The translations under genes were made by a program, and so were the position numbers. Source: CAVZTA01 sp963778025 (GTDB lineage: Bacteria > Chloroflexota > Limnocylindria > Limnocylindrales > CSP1-4). From it: DNA of 64,000 nt. Location: assembly GCA_963778025.1 (NCBI GenBank), contig CAVZTA010000004.1:1-64000 (forward strand), read 5' to 3'. The notes below the pieces were generated by a model. It had not been told where the DNA came from. It searched no databases and saw only the letters and a list, made by a program, of their open reading frames with translations. This document shows, piece by piece, positions 1 through 7,547 of the stretch (positions are counted from its first letter, which is position 1; each line of letters begins with the position of its first letter).

Positions 1-1229
1 AGGACGGGACGTCGTACTTCCCGTCGCGCCCCGAGATGGAGCAGAACCTGACGGCGTTCGCCGAGCGGGCGCGGATCGAGGTGCGCTACGGCTGCACCTG
101 GGAGCGCACACGCCGCGAGGAGACCGCCGACGGCGTGCGCTACGTCCTCGAGACGACCGATGGCGAGTACCGCTGCCAGGCGCTCGTGCTGGCGGTGGGC
201 GTCGCCGAGCCGTGGAGCCCCAGTGCGCCCGGCATCGAGCACGCTCGCCACTACGCCGAGACGCGGGCCGCCGAGACGTACGCGGGCAAGCGGATCTTCA
301 TCCTGGGCAAGCAGAACTCGGGGTTCGAGCTCGCGTCGGGCCTGTCGGCGTGGGCGTCGCGGATCGTCGTCGCCTCGCCGTCGCCCGCCAAGCTGTCGGT
401 CCAGACGCGGTCGCTCGTCGGGGTCCGGGCGCGCTATGTGCAGCCGTTCGAGGATCACTACCTCGGGCTCGGCGTGTCGATCCTCGACGCCGCGCTCGAG
501 CAGATCACGCCGACGGAGGGCGGCCTCCGCGTCGAGCTGAAACGGACCGACACCGGGATGCCGGTCGACCTCGAGGTCGACGAGGTCATCGCCGCGACCG
601 GCTTCGTGTGCCCGCTGCGCGATCTGCCGGCCCTCGGTGTGGCCACCTTCGGCCGGAGCAACCTGCCGTCCGTCACGCCGTTCTGGGAGAGCGCCACGCT
701 GCCCGGGGTGCACTTCGGGGGCACCATCGGCCAGGCGTCGGGCGGCCTCAAGAAGCACGGCATCCCGTCGAACTCCGGCGCGGTCCATGGCGCCCGCTAC
801 AACGCGCGCATCCTCGCCCGGCATGTCGCCGAGGAGCACTTCGGGATCGTCGGCACGCCGCCGCTCATCGAGGAGGCCGACCTGCTCGGCTATCTGCTCG
901 ACGAGGCGACGCGGGGGCCGGAGCTGTGGCACCAGAAGGCGTACCTCGCGCGCGTCGTCGAGATCGTGCCCGAGATCGGCATCCGCGACCTGGGCGTCCT
1001 GCCGCTCGCCCATGTGCTCGACGCCGGGGGACCCGACGCGATCGCGATGACCGTCGAGGCGGACGGGGCCGGCGCGATCTACCCGGTCGCCTACCTGCGT
1101 CGCAAGGGCCGGACGGAGGAGCACGCGCTCGACCCGCACCCGTTGCTCGAGTTCACGACCCGCGACCATCGGACGAAGCTCGCCGAGGTCATCGGCAAGG
1201 TCATCCCGTCGTACGCGGCGCCGGGCTGA
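1..1229 (+). CDS. FAD/NAD(P)-dependent oxidoreductase, 5' truncated
   Basis: The reading frame is open from the window edge and runs through the first ATG at 36, so the true start lies upstream. The visible part resembles the C-terminal two thirds of flavin-containing monooxygenase/YpdA-like proteins. A hydrophobic beta strand ending in VGVAEPW closes the FAD domain. A second Rossmann fold follows, with LGKQNSGFELA (about 100 residues into the visible frame) as the NAD(P) loop. ATGF near residue 190 is the conserved flavoprotein ATG motif that caps the nucleotide domain. The C-terminal 120 residues have no recognised fold. The lactate dehydrogenase remnant starts 3 nt after its stop, so the two probably shared a transcript. 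The substrate cannot be inferred. Confidence 0.75.
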   Translation, partial: DGTSYFPSRPEMEQNLTAFAERARIEVRYGCTWERTRREETADGVRYVLETTDGEYRCQALVLAVGVAEPWSPSAPGIEHARHYAETRAAETYAGKRIFILGKQNSGFELASGLSAWASRIVVASPSPAKLSVQTRSLVGVRARYVQPFEDHYLGLGVSILDAALEQITPTEGGLRVELKRTDTGMPVDLEVDEVIAATGFVCPLRDLPALGVATFGRSNLPSVTPFWESATLPGVHFGGTIGQASGGLKKHGIPSNSGAVHGARYNARILARHVAEEHFGIVGTPPLIEEADLLGYLLDEATRGPELWHQKAYLARVVEIVPEIGIRDLGVLPLAHVLDAGGPDAIAMTVEADGAGAIYPVAYLRRKGRTEEHALDPHPLLEFTTRDHRTKLAEVIGKVIPSYAAPG

Positions 1230-1231
1230 GC

Positions 1232-1495
1232 GTGGCTCCGGGGAGTCCGGCGAAGCTCGCGGTCGTCGGGACCGGGAACGTCGGCGCGTCGTTCGCCTAC
1301 GCGGCGGTGCTCTGGGGTCTCGCCTCGGAGATCGTGCTGGTCGACGCGCCGGCGATCGTGGGGCGGGCGGGCGTCGAGCGCGTCCTGCACCTGCCGCTCG
1401 CCGCCGACGAGCTCGAGGGCCTCCGCCGATCGGCGGCCGTGCTGCGCGATGCCCTGTCCAGCCTCGAGCGCGCGGCCACCAGCGCGCGGTCGTGA
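1232..1495 (+). pseudogene. L-lactate dehydrogenase remnant with in-frame internal deletion
   Basis: This 87-codon frame (GTG start) joins two non-adjacent parts of an L-lactate/malate dehydrogenase. Residues 7-32 are the N-terminal NAD-binding strand-loop-helix with GTGNVGASFAYA, then EIVLVD, where the next acidic residue would bind the NAD ribose. From APAIVGRAGVERV onward it matches the last strand and C-terminal helix of the same family, ending in LRRSAAVLRDALSSL. About 220-230 residues, including the active-site His/Arg region, are absent and the join stays in frame. A functional dehydrogenase is impossible. It may be a genuine deletion, or an assembly collapse. It sits immediately behind the flavoprotein gene. 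Confidence 0.7.
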
Positions 1496-1530
1496 CGTTC
1501 GGATACGGCTAATACCCTACTGATCAGCCG

Positions 1531-1559
1531 TTGACGACTAATCGGGGCTCCAGTAGCCT
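1531..1559 (+). promoter_or_regulatory. Leaderless sigma70-type promoter of the SatD gene
   Basis: TTGACG (1531-1536), a 17-bp spacer and TAGCCT (1554-1559) form a good -35/-10 pair. Only 6 nt separate the -10 box from the GTG at 1566 and no SD is present, so transcription should begin at or next to the start codon. Confidence 0.6.
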
Positions 1560-1565
1560 CCCGCC

Positions 1566-2256
1566 GTGCCCGTCGCATCCCGAGGGATCGTCGTCTTCGG
1601 CGACGTGGTCGATTCGCGACGGGGTGCCGCGCGTTCGACCGAGTTCCTGCGCGCGCTCCGCGATGAGCTGGAGCGTGCCTACCCGTCCGACCAGCGGCTC
1701 GCGCGCTTCGCGTTCACCCAGGGCGACGAGCTGCAGCTGCTGCTCGCACCGGGCAGCGACCCGTTCGTCGGAGCCGCTTCGCGCGGGCCTCCGCGAGGAC
1801 TCCCTGCCGATGCGCTGGGCGATGGTCGCCGGCCGGGTCGACGCCGGCTCCGGGCCGACGATCGAACGCACCGGCGAGGCGTTCCTCGCGGCGCGCGATC
1901 GCATCGAACGCGCGAAGGTGCGGCGAGAGCGACTCATCGCGCATACCGGCGATCCCGGCTGTGACGCGCTGCTCGCGGATCTCGCTCCCGCCCTGCCGGC
2001 GCTCCTGGGCGACCTCACGGACCGCCAGCGGGCACTGGCCCGGCTGGTCCTGGTCGACGGGCTCCGCCGCGCGGATGTCGCAGAGCGACTGGCGGTGAGC
2101 CGGGCGACCGTGTCGGTGATGGCCGAACGGGCCCACGTTCGCGAGCTTGGAGGCCTGATGTCCGGGCTGGCGTCCGTGTTCCGGGACGGCGAGGCGGTGG
2201 CGAACGGGGACGCGGCGGCGATACCCGGGGCGATCACCGACCGGGGCGGGCTCCCG
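1566..2256 (+). CDS. SatD family protein, frameshifted
   Basis: The N-terminal part (GTG at 1566) contains IVVFGDVVDSRRG and FTQGDELQLLLAPG, typical of the SatD family (named from the Streptococcus satABCDE acid-response locus; biochemical role unknown). Near 1768-1775 the frame breaks. LRAGLREDSLPMRWAMVAGRVD continues in the +1 frame exactly where expected, so one small indel is likely. The second half ends with a helix-turn-helix-like stretch (LTDRQRALARL...VAERLAVSRATVSVM), as in other SatD proteins. No stop occurs before the ATG of the following DUF3307 gene, so after frame repair the two would form one polypeptide unless a second indel hides a stop. SatD and DUF3307 genes are commonly adjacent. 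Confidence 0.65.
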
Positions 2257-3306
2257 ATGACCGATCCGGTGCTCGTCCTCGCGTGGCTCGTGTTCGCGCA
2301 TCTCATGGCCGACTTCACGTTCCAGAACGACTGGATCGCCGGGACCAAGTCGCGCCGGGACGGCCGTGCGTGGCTGGGCCTGTCGGTCCACGGCGCCATC
2401 GTCGGCGCGTGCCTCATCCCGGTCGTGTTCGCGTGGGGCGGCCCCGGACTGGCGTTCCTCGTCGTGGTGACCGTCAGCCACGTGCTCATCGACCGGTGGA
2501 AGGTCAGCGCCACGCGGCGTGCCGAGGCGCGCGCCCTCGCCGATGCCCATCGCCGGCTCCAGCTCCACGCGGGCGGCGATGGGCCCGGGTCGGGCCTCGG
2601 CTCGGCGTGGACGCCCGTGCCGGCGATCCACTACATCCTCGACCAGGCCCTGCACCTGCTGGTCACCGTCATCGCCTGGCTCATCTTCCTCGCGGCGCAT
2701 CCACCGGAGCCGGCGTTCGTGAGCGCGGTCGACCGGTTGTTCGATGCGTGGGATCGGACGGCCGTCCACGCGGTCATCCTGACGGGGGTCGTGGCGGCGT
2801 CACTCCTCATCGCGAACACGAAAGCCGCGTTCTTCCTCGTGGCGACGCTCGTCCATCCCCGGGAGATCGTCGGCGGGACGCCCGAGCCCGAGGACCCGTC
2901 GCCGGTCGTCGCGGTCGCCTCGACCGTCGTGCCCCCACCGCCCGTCGGCTACACGTTCCGGCTCGGACCCGTCGTCGCGACGATGGAGCCGACCTCGGGC
3001 GCGCCTGCGATCGCGGCGCCGGCGCCACCGGCTCGACCGGCCGGGCGAGCGCCACAGCCGCGCACACCGCCGGCCCGGATCGGCGCGACCATCGGCGTGC
3101 TCGAGCGGCTCCTGATCGTGATGTTCGTGCTCACGGGGCAGCTTGCCGCGATCGGGTTCGTCATCGCGGCCAAGACCCTGGCGCGCTTCAAGCAGCTCGA
3201 CGACCGGGGCTTCGCCGAGTACTACCTCCTGGGCACGCTGGCCAGCGTGGGCGTGGCGCTGGGGACCGCGCTGCTGGCCGCCGCCGCGCTTGACACCATC
3301 CGCTAG
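2257..3306 (+). CDS. DUF3307 family membrane protein
   Basis: The first 85 residues fit DUF3307: an N-terminal hydrophobic helix with AHLMADFTFQNDWIA, then a second and third membrane segment leading to HVLIDRWKV. More hydrophobic segments follow near residues 125-145 and 180-205. A Pro/Ala/Val-rich stretch of about 70 residues comes next, and two C-terminal membrane helices end the protein (349 residues from the ATG at 2257). DUF3307 proteins are usually shorter, so the linker and last helices are an extension. Function is unknown. The frame continues without a stop from the SatD gene, so either a fusion or a missed stop is possible. Confidence 0.65.
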   Translation: MTDPVLVLAWLVFAHLMADFTFQNDWIAGTKSRRDGRAWLGLSVHGAIVGACLIPVVFAWGGPGLAFLVVVTVSHVLIDRWKVSATRRAEARALADAHRRLQLHAGGDGPGSGLGSAWTPVPAIHYILDQALHLLVTVIAWLIFLAAHPPEPAFVSAVDRLFDAWDRTAVHAVILTGVVAASLLIANTKAAFFLVATLVHPREIVGGTPEPEDPSPVVAVASTVVPPPPVGYTFRLGPVVATMEPTSGAPAIAAPAPPARPAGRAPQPRTPPARIGATIGVLERLLIVMFVLTGQLAAIGFVIAAKTLARFKQLDDRGFAEYYLLGTLASVGVALGTALLAAAALDTIR

Positions 3307-3386
3307 CGTTCCCGCGAGATGTCACGTCGCCACCTCGACCACGACCAGGCAAATCCGCGGGCCGGTCGCCGCTCCTAGCGAGCGCT

Positions 3387-3400
3387 GACGGCCGGCCGTC
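3387..3400. repeat. 14-bp perfect palindrome before the LysE-type gene
   Basis: GACGGCCGGCCGTC lies 43 bp upstream of the LysE-family start in the 136-bp gap after DUF3307. It could be an operator or a weak terminator stem. No poly-T follows. Confidence 0.3.
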
Positions 3401-3442
3401 GCGCGCCCCGGCATCTCCCGTCCGTTTCCCAGAGGTCAGGTC

Positions 3443-4108
3443 GTGGTCAGCTCGCTCGTCGCCGGCATCGCAGCCGGTCTCGCCGTCGCCGTCCCCATCG
3501 GCGCGATCGGCATCCTCATCATCGAGGCCGGGCTCCGGCGTGGGTTCCGCGCGGCGGCCGCGGCCGGCGCGGGTGCCGCGACCGTCGACGGCCTCTACGC
3601 GACGACCGCGGCCGTGTTCGGCGGGGCGGTCGCCGCGCTGGTCGAACCGATCCTGTTCCCGCTCCGGGTCGTCTCGGCGATCGTCCTGATCGTCATCGGC
3701 GTGAAGCTGTTGCGCGATGGGCTGGTCGCCGTGCGTGCGCACGCGGCGGATCCGACGGGCGTGGCGGTCATGTCGGGCGAGGACGCGCCGCGATCGGAGT
3801 GGCGCACGTACCTCACGTTCGTCGGGCTGACGGCGGTGAACCCGGTCACGGTCATCTACTTCGCGGCGCTCGTCATCGGCCTGCCGGACCGGCCGTCGAC
3901 CCTGGGCGAGCAGCTGGCCTTCGCGTTCGGCGCCTTCGCGGCGTCGTTCGCGTGGCAGCTGACGATCGCCGGGGCCTCGGCGGTGGCCCATCGCCGGCTG
4001 CCGCCGTCGTTCCGCGCGTGGACCACGGTCCTGGGCGCGGTCGTGGTGCTCGTCTTCGCGGGCATCGTCGCCGTCGACGTCGTGGGTTCCGTCGCCGGAT
4101 CGTCGTGA
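3443..4108 (+). CDS. LysE/RhtB family amino-acid exporter
   Basis: This 221-residue membrane protein has about six hydrophobic segments. Its N-terminal GLAVAVPIGAIGILIIEAGLRRGFRAA matches the LysE/RhtB signature (first helix, Pro-Ile/Val-Gly turn, then GxRxG). The central region VVSAIVLIVIGVKLLRDG and the NPVTVIYFAALV motif in helix 4 are also typical. Members export basic amino acids, homoserine, threonine or related metabolites across the cytoplasmic membrane; the substrate cannot be told from sequence. The GTG start at 3443 has an AGAGGT SD-like sequence about 6 nt upstream. The gene is monocistronic and convergent with the cupin gene. Confidence 0.85.
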   Translation: MVSSLVAGIAAGLAVAVPIGAIGILIIEAGLRRGFRAAAAAGAGAATVDGLYATTAAVFGGAVAALVEPILFPLRVVSAIVLIVIGVKLLRDGLVAVRAHAADPTGVAVMSGEDAPRSEWRTYLTFVGLTAVNPVTVIYFAALVIGLPDRPSTLGEQLAFAFGAFAASFAWQLTIAGASAVAHRRLPPSFRAWTTVLGAVVVLVFAGIVAVDVVGSVAGSS

Positions 4109-4149
4109 CGGACGCGAGCCGGTCCGCCAGACGCCGGATCACCGCGCCT

Positions 4150-4297
4150 ACCACTCAGCGTGGTCCGCCCCTCGCCGGATCCCGCGCTCACCACCCGCAG
4201 TGGTCCGCATGTCGGGCAACCCGGCGCGACCGGTCCCGGCACCACCGTGGATGGTGACCAGGCGAATGATCGCCGTGCCGCACCACCGACGATGGTG
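4150..4297. repeat. Cluster of four short hairpins between convergent genes
   Basis: Four small inverted repeats lie 40-50 bp apart in the 254-bp gap between the convergent LysE and cupin genes: ACCAC-N5-GTGGT at 4150-4164, ACCAC-N5-GTGGT at 4190-4204, CACCA-N7-TGGTG near 4240-4256 and CACCA-N7-TGGTG at 4281-4297. The first two are both followed by CCGC. They may act together as a bidirectional terminator or be members of a short repeat family. Similar hairpins occur at 53.9 kb, also between convergent genes. Confidence 0.5.
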
Positions 4298-4362
4298 AGT
4301 GCGAGCACGGGGCTTGGACCGGATCGAGACGTCCCCGTCTTGCCGGAGGCGGCCGGACCGGA

Positions 4363-4758
4363 TCAGTGCTCCGCCGCTTCTGCCTCCGCCCTCGTCTCGT
4401 GGACCGTGCCGGGTGCGTGCTCGGGCGGCGAATACACCGTGATGAGCCGGAGCGGCGCGACCGATCGGTTGACGATGTCGTGCCGGGTCCCGGCCTCGAC
4501 GAACAGGAGATCGCCGGCGATCACTTCCAGCCAGTGGTCGCCGACCTTCGCCTCACCGGTTCCCTCGACGATGATGAACAGCTGGTCGGTGTCGGGATGG
4601 ACTTCGGCGCCGATCGACTCCTTGGCACGCAGGGTCATGACCACGATCTGCTCGTGCGTGCCGGTGTGGACGACGCGCCGGAACGCGTCATTGGTCAGGG
4701 CCATGCCGCGGATGTGGACGCGCTCCGCGCGTTCCGTGTCGATCACGTAGGTGCTCAT
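4363..4758 (-). CDS. Cupin-domain protein
   Basis: A single-domain cupin of 131 residues. Metal-ligand motif 1 appears as GAEVHPDTDQLFIIVEGTGEA (His plus downstream acidic and Gln positions) and motif 2 as GDLLFVEAGTRHDIVN (final His ligand). The fold is a small beta barrel that usually binds Fe, Mn or Zn; catalytic or sensory roles vary and none can be assigned. The ATG at 4758 is chosen because GGAGG lies about 6 nt upstream (TCGGAGGAACCG). It is monocistronic and converges on the LysE gene across the hairpin cluster. Confidence 0.8.
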   Translation of the reverse strand: MSTYVIDTERAERVHIRGMALTNDAFRRVVHTGTHEQIVVMTLRAKESIGAEVHPDTDQLFIIVEGTGEAKVGDHWLEVIAGDLLFVEAGTRHDIVNRSVAPLRLITVYSPPEHAPGTVHETRAEAEAAEH

Positions 4759-4896
4759 CGGTTCCTCCGATCCGTCGCGAGCGCATCGCGTGCGCCCCGC
4801 GCGTCGATCGTGGCAGCGTGGCGACCGCACCGAGCGTGCCGACCATCCTGGATCCGGGGGGCGTCCGGCCCCTGCGAGCGCCGCGTCCGCCGCCGG

Positions 4897-6078
4897 TCAG
4901 ACGCGGGCGGCGGCGATCGTGGCGAGGCGCTCGGCGGCGGCGCGCAGCGTCTCGAGCCGCTTCGGGAAGGCGAAGCGCACCTTCGTCCGGCCGAGGTCCG
5001 CGTGCGCGTAGAACGAGGAACCCGGCACCGCCGCCACGCCCGGGTCGAGGATCATCCGGCGGGTGAACGTCACGTCATCGACGTCCGTGACGCCCGCGAT
5101 ATCGGTCATCACGTAGTAGGCGCCCTGCGGGTCCCAGACGCGGAACCCCGCCTCGCGGAGCGCCGGCACCAGCGTGTCGCGGCGGACGCGGTAGCCCTCG
5201 AGGAGGTTCGCGTAGTAGGTGTCCGGGAGCGCGAGCGCCACGGCGGCGGCGGCCTGCAGCGGCGCCGCGGCGCCCACGGTCAGGAAGTCGTGGGTCTTGC
5301 GGACGCCCAGTGAGAGGGTCGGTGGCGCGATGACCCAGCCGACGCGCCACCCGGTGACCGAGTACGTCTTCGATACCGAGTTGACCGCGACCGTCCGCTC
5401 CCGCATCCCGGGCAGCGTCGCCATCGGGATGTGCTCGCCCTCGTAGACGAGGTGCTCGTAGATCTCGTCGGTGAACACCAGCAGGTCGTGCTCGCGCGCG
5501 ACCGCGGCGATGGTCTCCAGCTCGTCGCGCGTGAACACCTTGCCGGTCGGGTTGTGCGGCGAGTTGAGGACGATGGCGCGGGTGCGGATCGACAGGACGT
5601 TGCGCAGCGCGTCGGGGTCGAACGACCAGTCGGGCGGCCGCAGCGCGACATAGCGAGGCGTCGCGCCGGTCAGGATCGCGTCCGGCCCGTAGTTCTCGTA
5701 GAACGGCTCGAACACGATGACCTCGTCGCCCGGGTCGAGCAGCCCGAGCATCGCGGCGATCATGCCCTCGGTCGCGCCGCAGGTGACGGTGATCTCGGTC
5801 TCCGGGTCGGGGTCCCAGCCCGGATACGTGCGGGCGGTCTTGGCGGCGATCGCGTCGCGCAGCGCTTTCGAGCCCCACGTGATCGCGTACTGGTTCACGT
5901 CGGCGAAGAGGGCGTCGGCGGCGGCCTGCTTGAGCTCGTCGGGGGCGGGGAAGTCGGGAAAGCCCTGGGCCAGGCTGACGGCACCGTGGACCATCGCGAG
6001 ACGGTTCATCTCGCGGATCACCGACTCGGTGAAGCGCTCGGCCTTGGCGCTGATCCGGATCCCGGGCGGGCGTGTCAC
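4897..6078 (-). CDS. PLP-dependent class I/II aminotransferase
   Basis: A fold-type I aminotransferase of 393 residues, closest in motif pattern to aspartate/kynurenine aminotransferases. It has QGFPDFPAP near the N-terminus, NSPHNPTGKVF (Asn that contacts the PLP ring), TDEIYEHLVY (Asp-x-x-Tyr contacts to PLP) and SVSKTYSVTGWRVGW with the Schiff-base Lys. The C-terminal Arg in KVRFAFPK would bind the substrate carboxylate. It transfers amino groups from an amino or cysteine-conjugate donor to a 2-oxoacid. The GTG at 6078 is preferred over the upstream ATG at 6165 because TACACT sits 7 nt before it (leaderless pattern) and family similarity starts there. Confidence 0.85.
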   Translation of the reverse strand: MTRPPGIRISAKAERFTESVIREMNRLAMVHGAVSLAQGFPDFPAPDELKQAAADALFADVNQYAITWGSKALRDAIAAKTARTYPGWDPDPETEITVTCGATEGMIAAMLGLLDPGDEVIVFEPFYENYGPDAILTGATPRYVALRPPDWSFDPDALRNVLSIRTRAIVLNSPHNPTGKVFTRDELETIAAVAREHDLLVFTDEIYEHLVYEGEHIPMATLPGMRERTVAVNSVSKTYSVTGWRVGWVIAPPTLSLGVRKTHDFLTVGAAAPLQAAAAVALALPDTYYANLLEGYRVRRDTLVPALREAGFRVWDPQGAYYVMTDIAGVTDVDDVTFTRRMILDPGVAAVPGSSFYAHADLGRTKVRFAFPKRLETLRAAAERLATIAAARV

Positions 6079-6212
6079 GCGGCCGAGTGTACGGCGCGGC
6101 CGCACCCGTGCCGGCCGCCCGGGCACGCATCGGGCGACCGTGATCGGGCCGCGTCCGGTGTCCACGCCGCGTGCCGGGCACAGCGCCCCGCCGACATGCG
6201 ACCATCCCGCCG

Positions 6213-7547
6213 ATGGCCGACCAGGTCCGCCTGCTCCACTACCTCGTCCCGGATGTGGGTGGCGGCAATCTCCTGCTCACTGACGACGGATCCCTGCCGA
6301 CCCGGACCGTCACGCTCGACGAACGCGAGACCACCGTGCAGGGCGCCGTCCGGACGATGCGGGACGACCTCGCCCTCGACGTCCCGATCCTCGAGGTCCA
6401 CTTCGACTGGGCCTCGGCGCACGACGGCCAGGGCGAGGCCGGGGTCCCGGCGCTCATCGTCGTCGAGCCGCCGTCCGAGGATTGGTCGGCGCCGGACGGC
6501 GTCGCCTGGGCGCCGCTCGCCGCGGCCGATCCCGCCGTGGAGTCCGGGCTCACCGCCCGACTCGGCGAGCTCCTCGCGGAACGCCGTGGCGACCTGCCGC
6601 TCGCGAGCCTGCGACCGCGCTGGGCGCGTACCGGCTGGCACGCCCGCGCGACCGGCTGGATGTTCCGCACCCTGGACGAGCTCGGCCGACCGCCGACCGG
6701 GCCGATCGAGCAGGTCCGCCATTGGGGCATCTCCGCGCTGATGCGCGCGCCGACGCAGCCGGGCACGGTCTGGTTCAAGGCCGTCTTCCCGCTGCTCGCG
6801 GCCGAGCCCGGGATCACCGCCCTCCTCGCCCGCGAAGCGCCCGATACGGTCGCGCCGGTGCTCGCCCACGACGACGCGCAGGGCTGGCTGCTGCTCGAGG
6901 ACGTCGGGTCGACGATGGTCGTCGACCGAGCCGACGCGGACGCCGCGACCATCGCGGCGCTCGTCGCGCTGCAACGCCGGCTCGTGGGCGACCTCGATGC
7001 GGTGACGGCCACCGGCGTGCCGCGACGGCCGTTCGATGAGGTCGCCGAGGCGCTCGACCGGTCGCTCCGGGATCCCGAGACGGCGACATGGGTCCGCCTG
7101 GAGCCCGATCGGATCGGATCGCTGGTCGACGCCGTGCACGTGGCCGCGGCGACCATCGACGCGCTGGGCTTCCCGGAGACGCTCGTCCACGGCGACTTCC
7201 ACCCGGCGAACGTCGCCGTGCACGACGGTCACCCGGTGATCTTCGACTGGTCGGACGCCGCCATCGCCCATCCCATCGTCGATGCGATGACGTGGGTGTC
7301 GTGGCTCCAGGACGAGGACCCGGAGCGGGCCGAACGCGCGTGGCACACCTTCCTGGAAGCGTGGGCGGACGTGTGCCCGCCGGAGCGCGCCGACGCGGCA
7401 CGGCCCGCGCTGCGGATCGCCGCCGCGGCGTACCACGCCGTGAGCTACCACGCGATCGTGACGCACATGGAGCCGAGTCGCCGCCCCGAGACCGCGGACG
7501 GGCTCGAGCAGTACCTTCGCCACCTCGATGCGGCGGTCCCGCACTAG
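6213..7547 (+). CDS. Aminoglycoside phosphotransferase-family kinase-like protein with N-terminal extra domain
   Basis: Residues about 180-444 form the APH/choline-kinase fold. WFKAVFPLL carries the ATP-binding Lys, VHGDFHPANVAVH contains the Brenner catalytic Asp and Asn, and IFDWSDA is the metal-binding DFG-like Asp. The first 150 residues, beginning VRLLHYLVPDVGGGNLLLTDDG, form a separate beta-rich region that I do not recognise; it might be NUDIX-like but has no NUDIX box. Substrates of such kinases range from antibiotics to sugars and cannot be assigned. The ATG at 6213 follows GACCAT by 7 nt, a possible leaderless promoter. It converges on the hydrolase gene with 4 nt overlap. Confidence 0.75.
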   Translation: MADQVRLLHYLVPDVGGGNLLLTDDGSLPTRTVTLDERETTVQGAVRTMRDDLALDVPILEVHFDWASAHDGQGEAGVPALIVVEPPSEDWSAPDGVAWAPLAAADPAVESGLTARLGELLAERRGDLPLASLRPRWARTGWHARATGWMFRTLDELGRPPTGPIEQVRHWGISALMRAPTQPGTVWFKAVFPLLAAEPGITALLAREAPDTVAPVLAHDDAQGWLLLEDVGSTMVVDRADADAATIAALVALQRRLVGDLDAVTATGVPRRPFDEVAEALDRSLRDPETATWVRLEPDRIGSLVDAVHVAAATIDALGFPETLVHGDFHPANVAVHDGHPVIFDWSDAAIAHPIVDAMTWVSWLQDEDPERAERAWHTFLEAWADVCPPERADAARPALRIAAAAYHAVSYHAIVTHMEPSRRPETADGLEQYLRHLDAAVPH

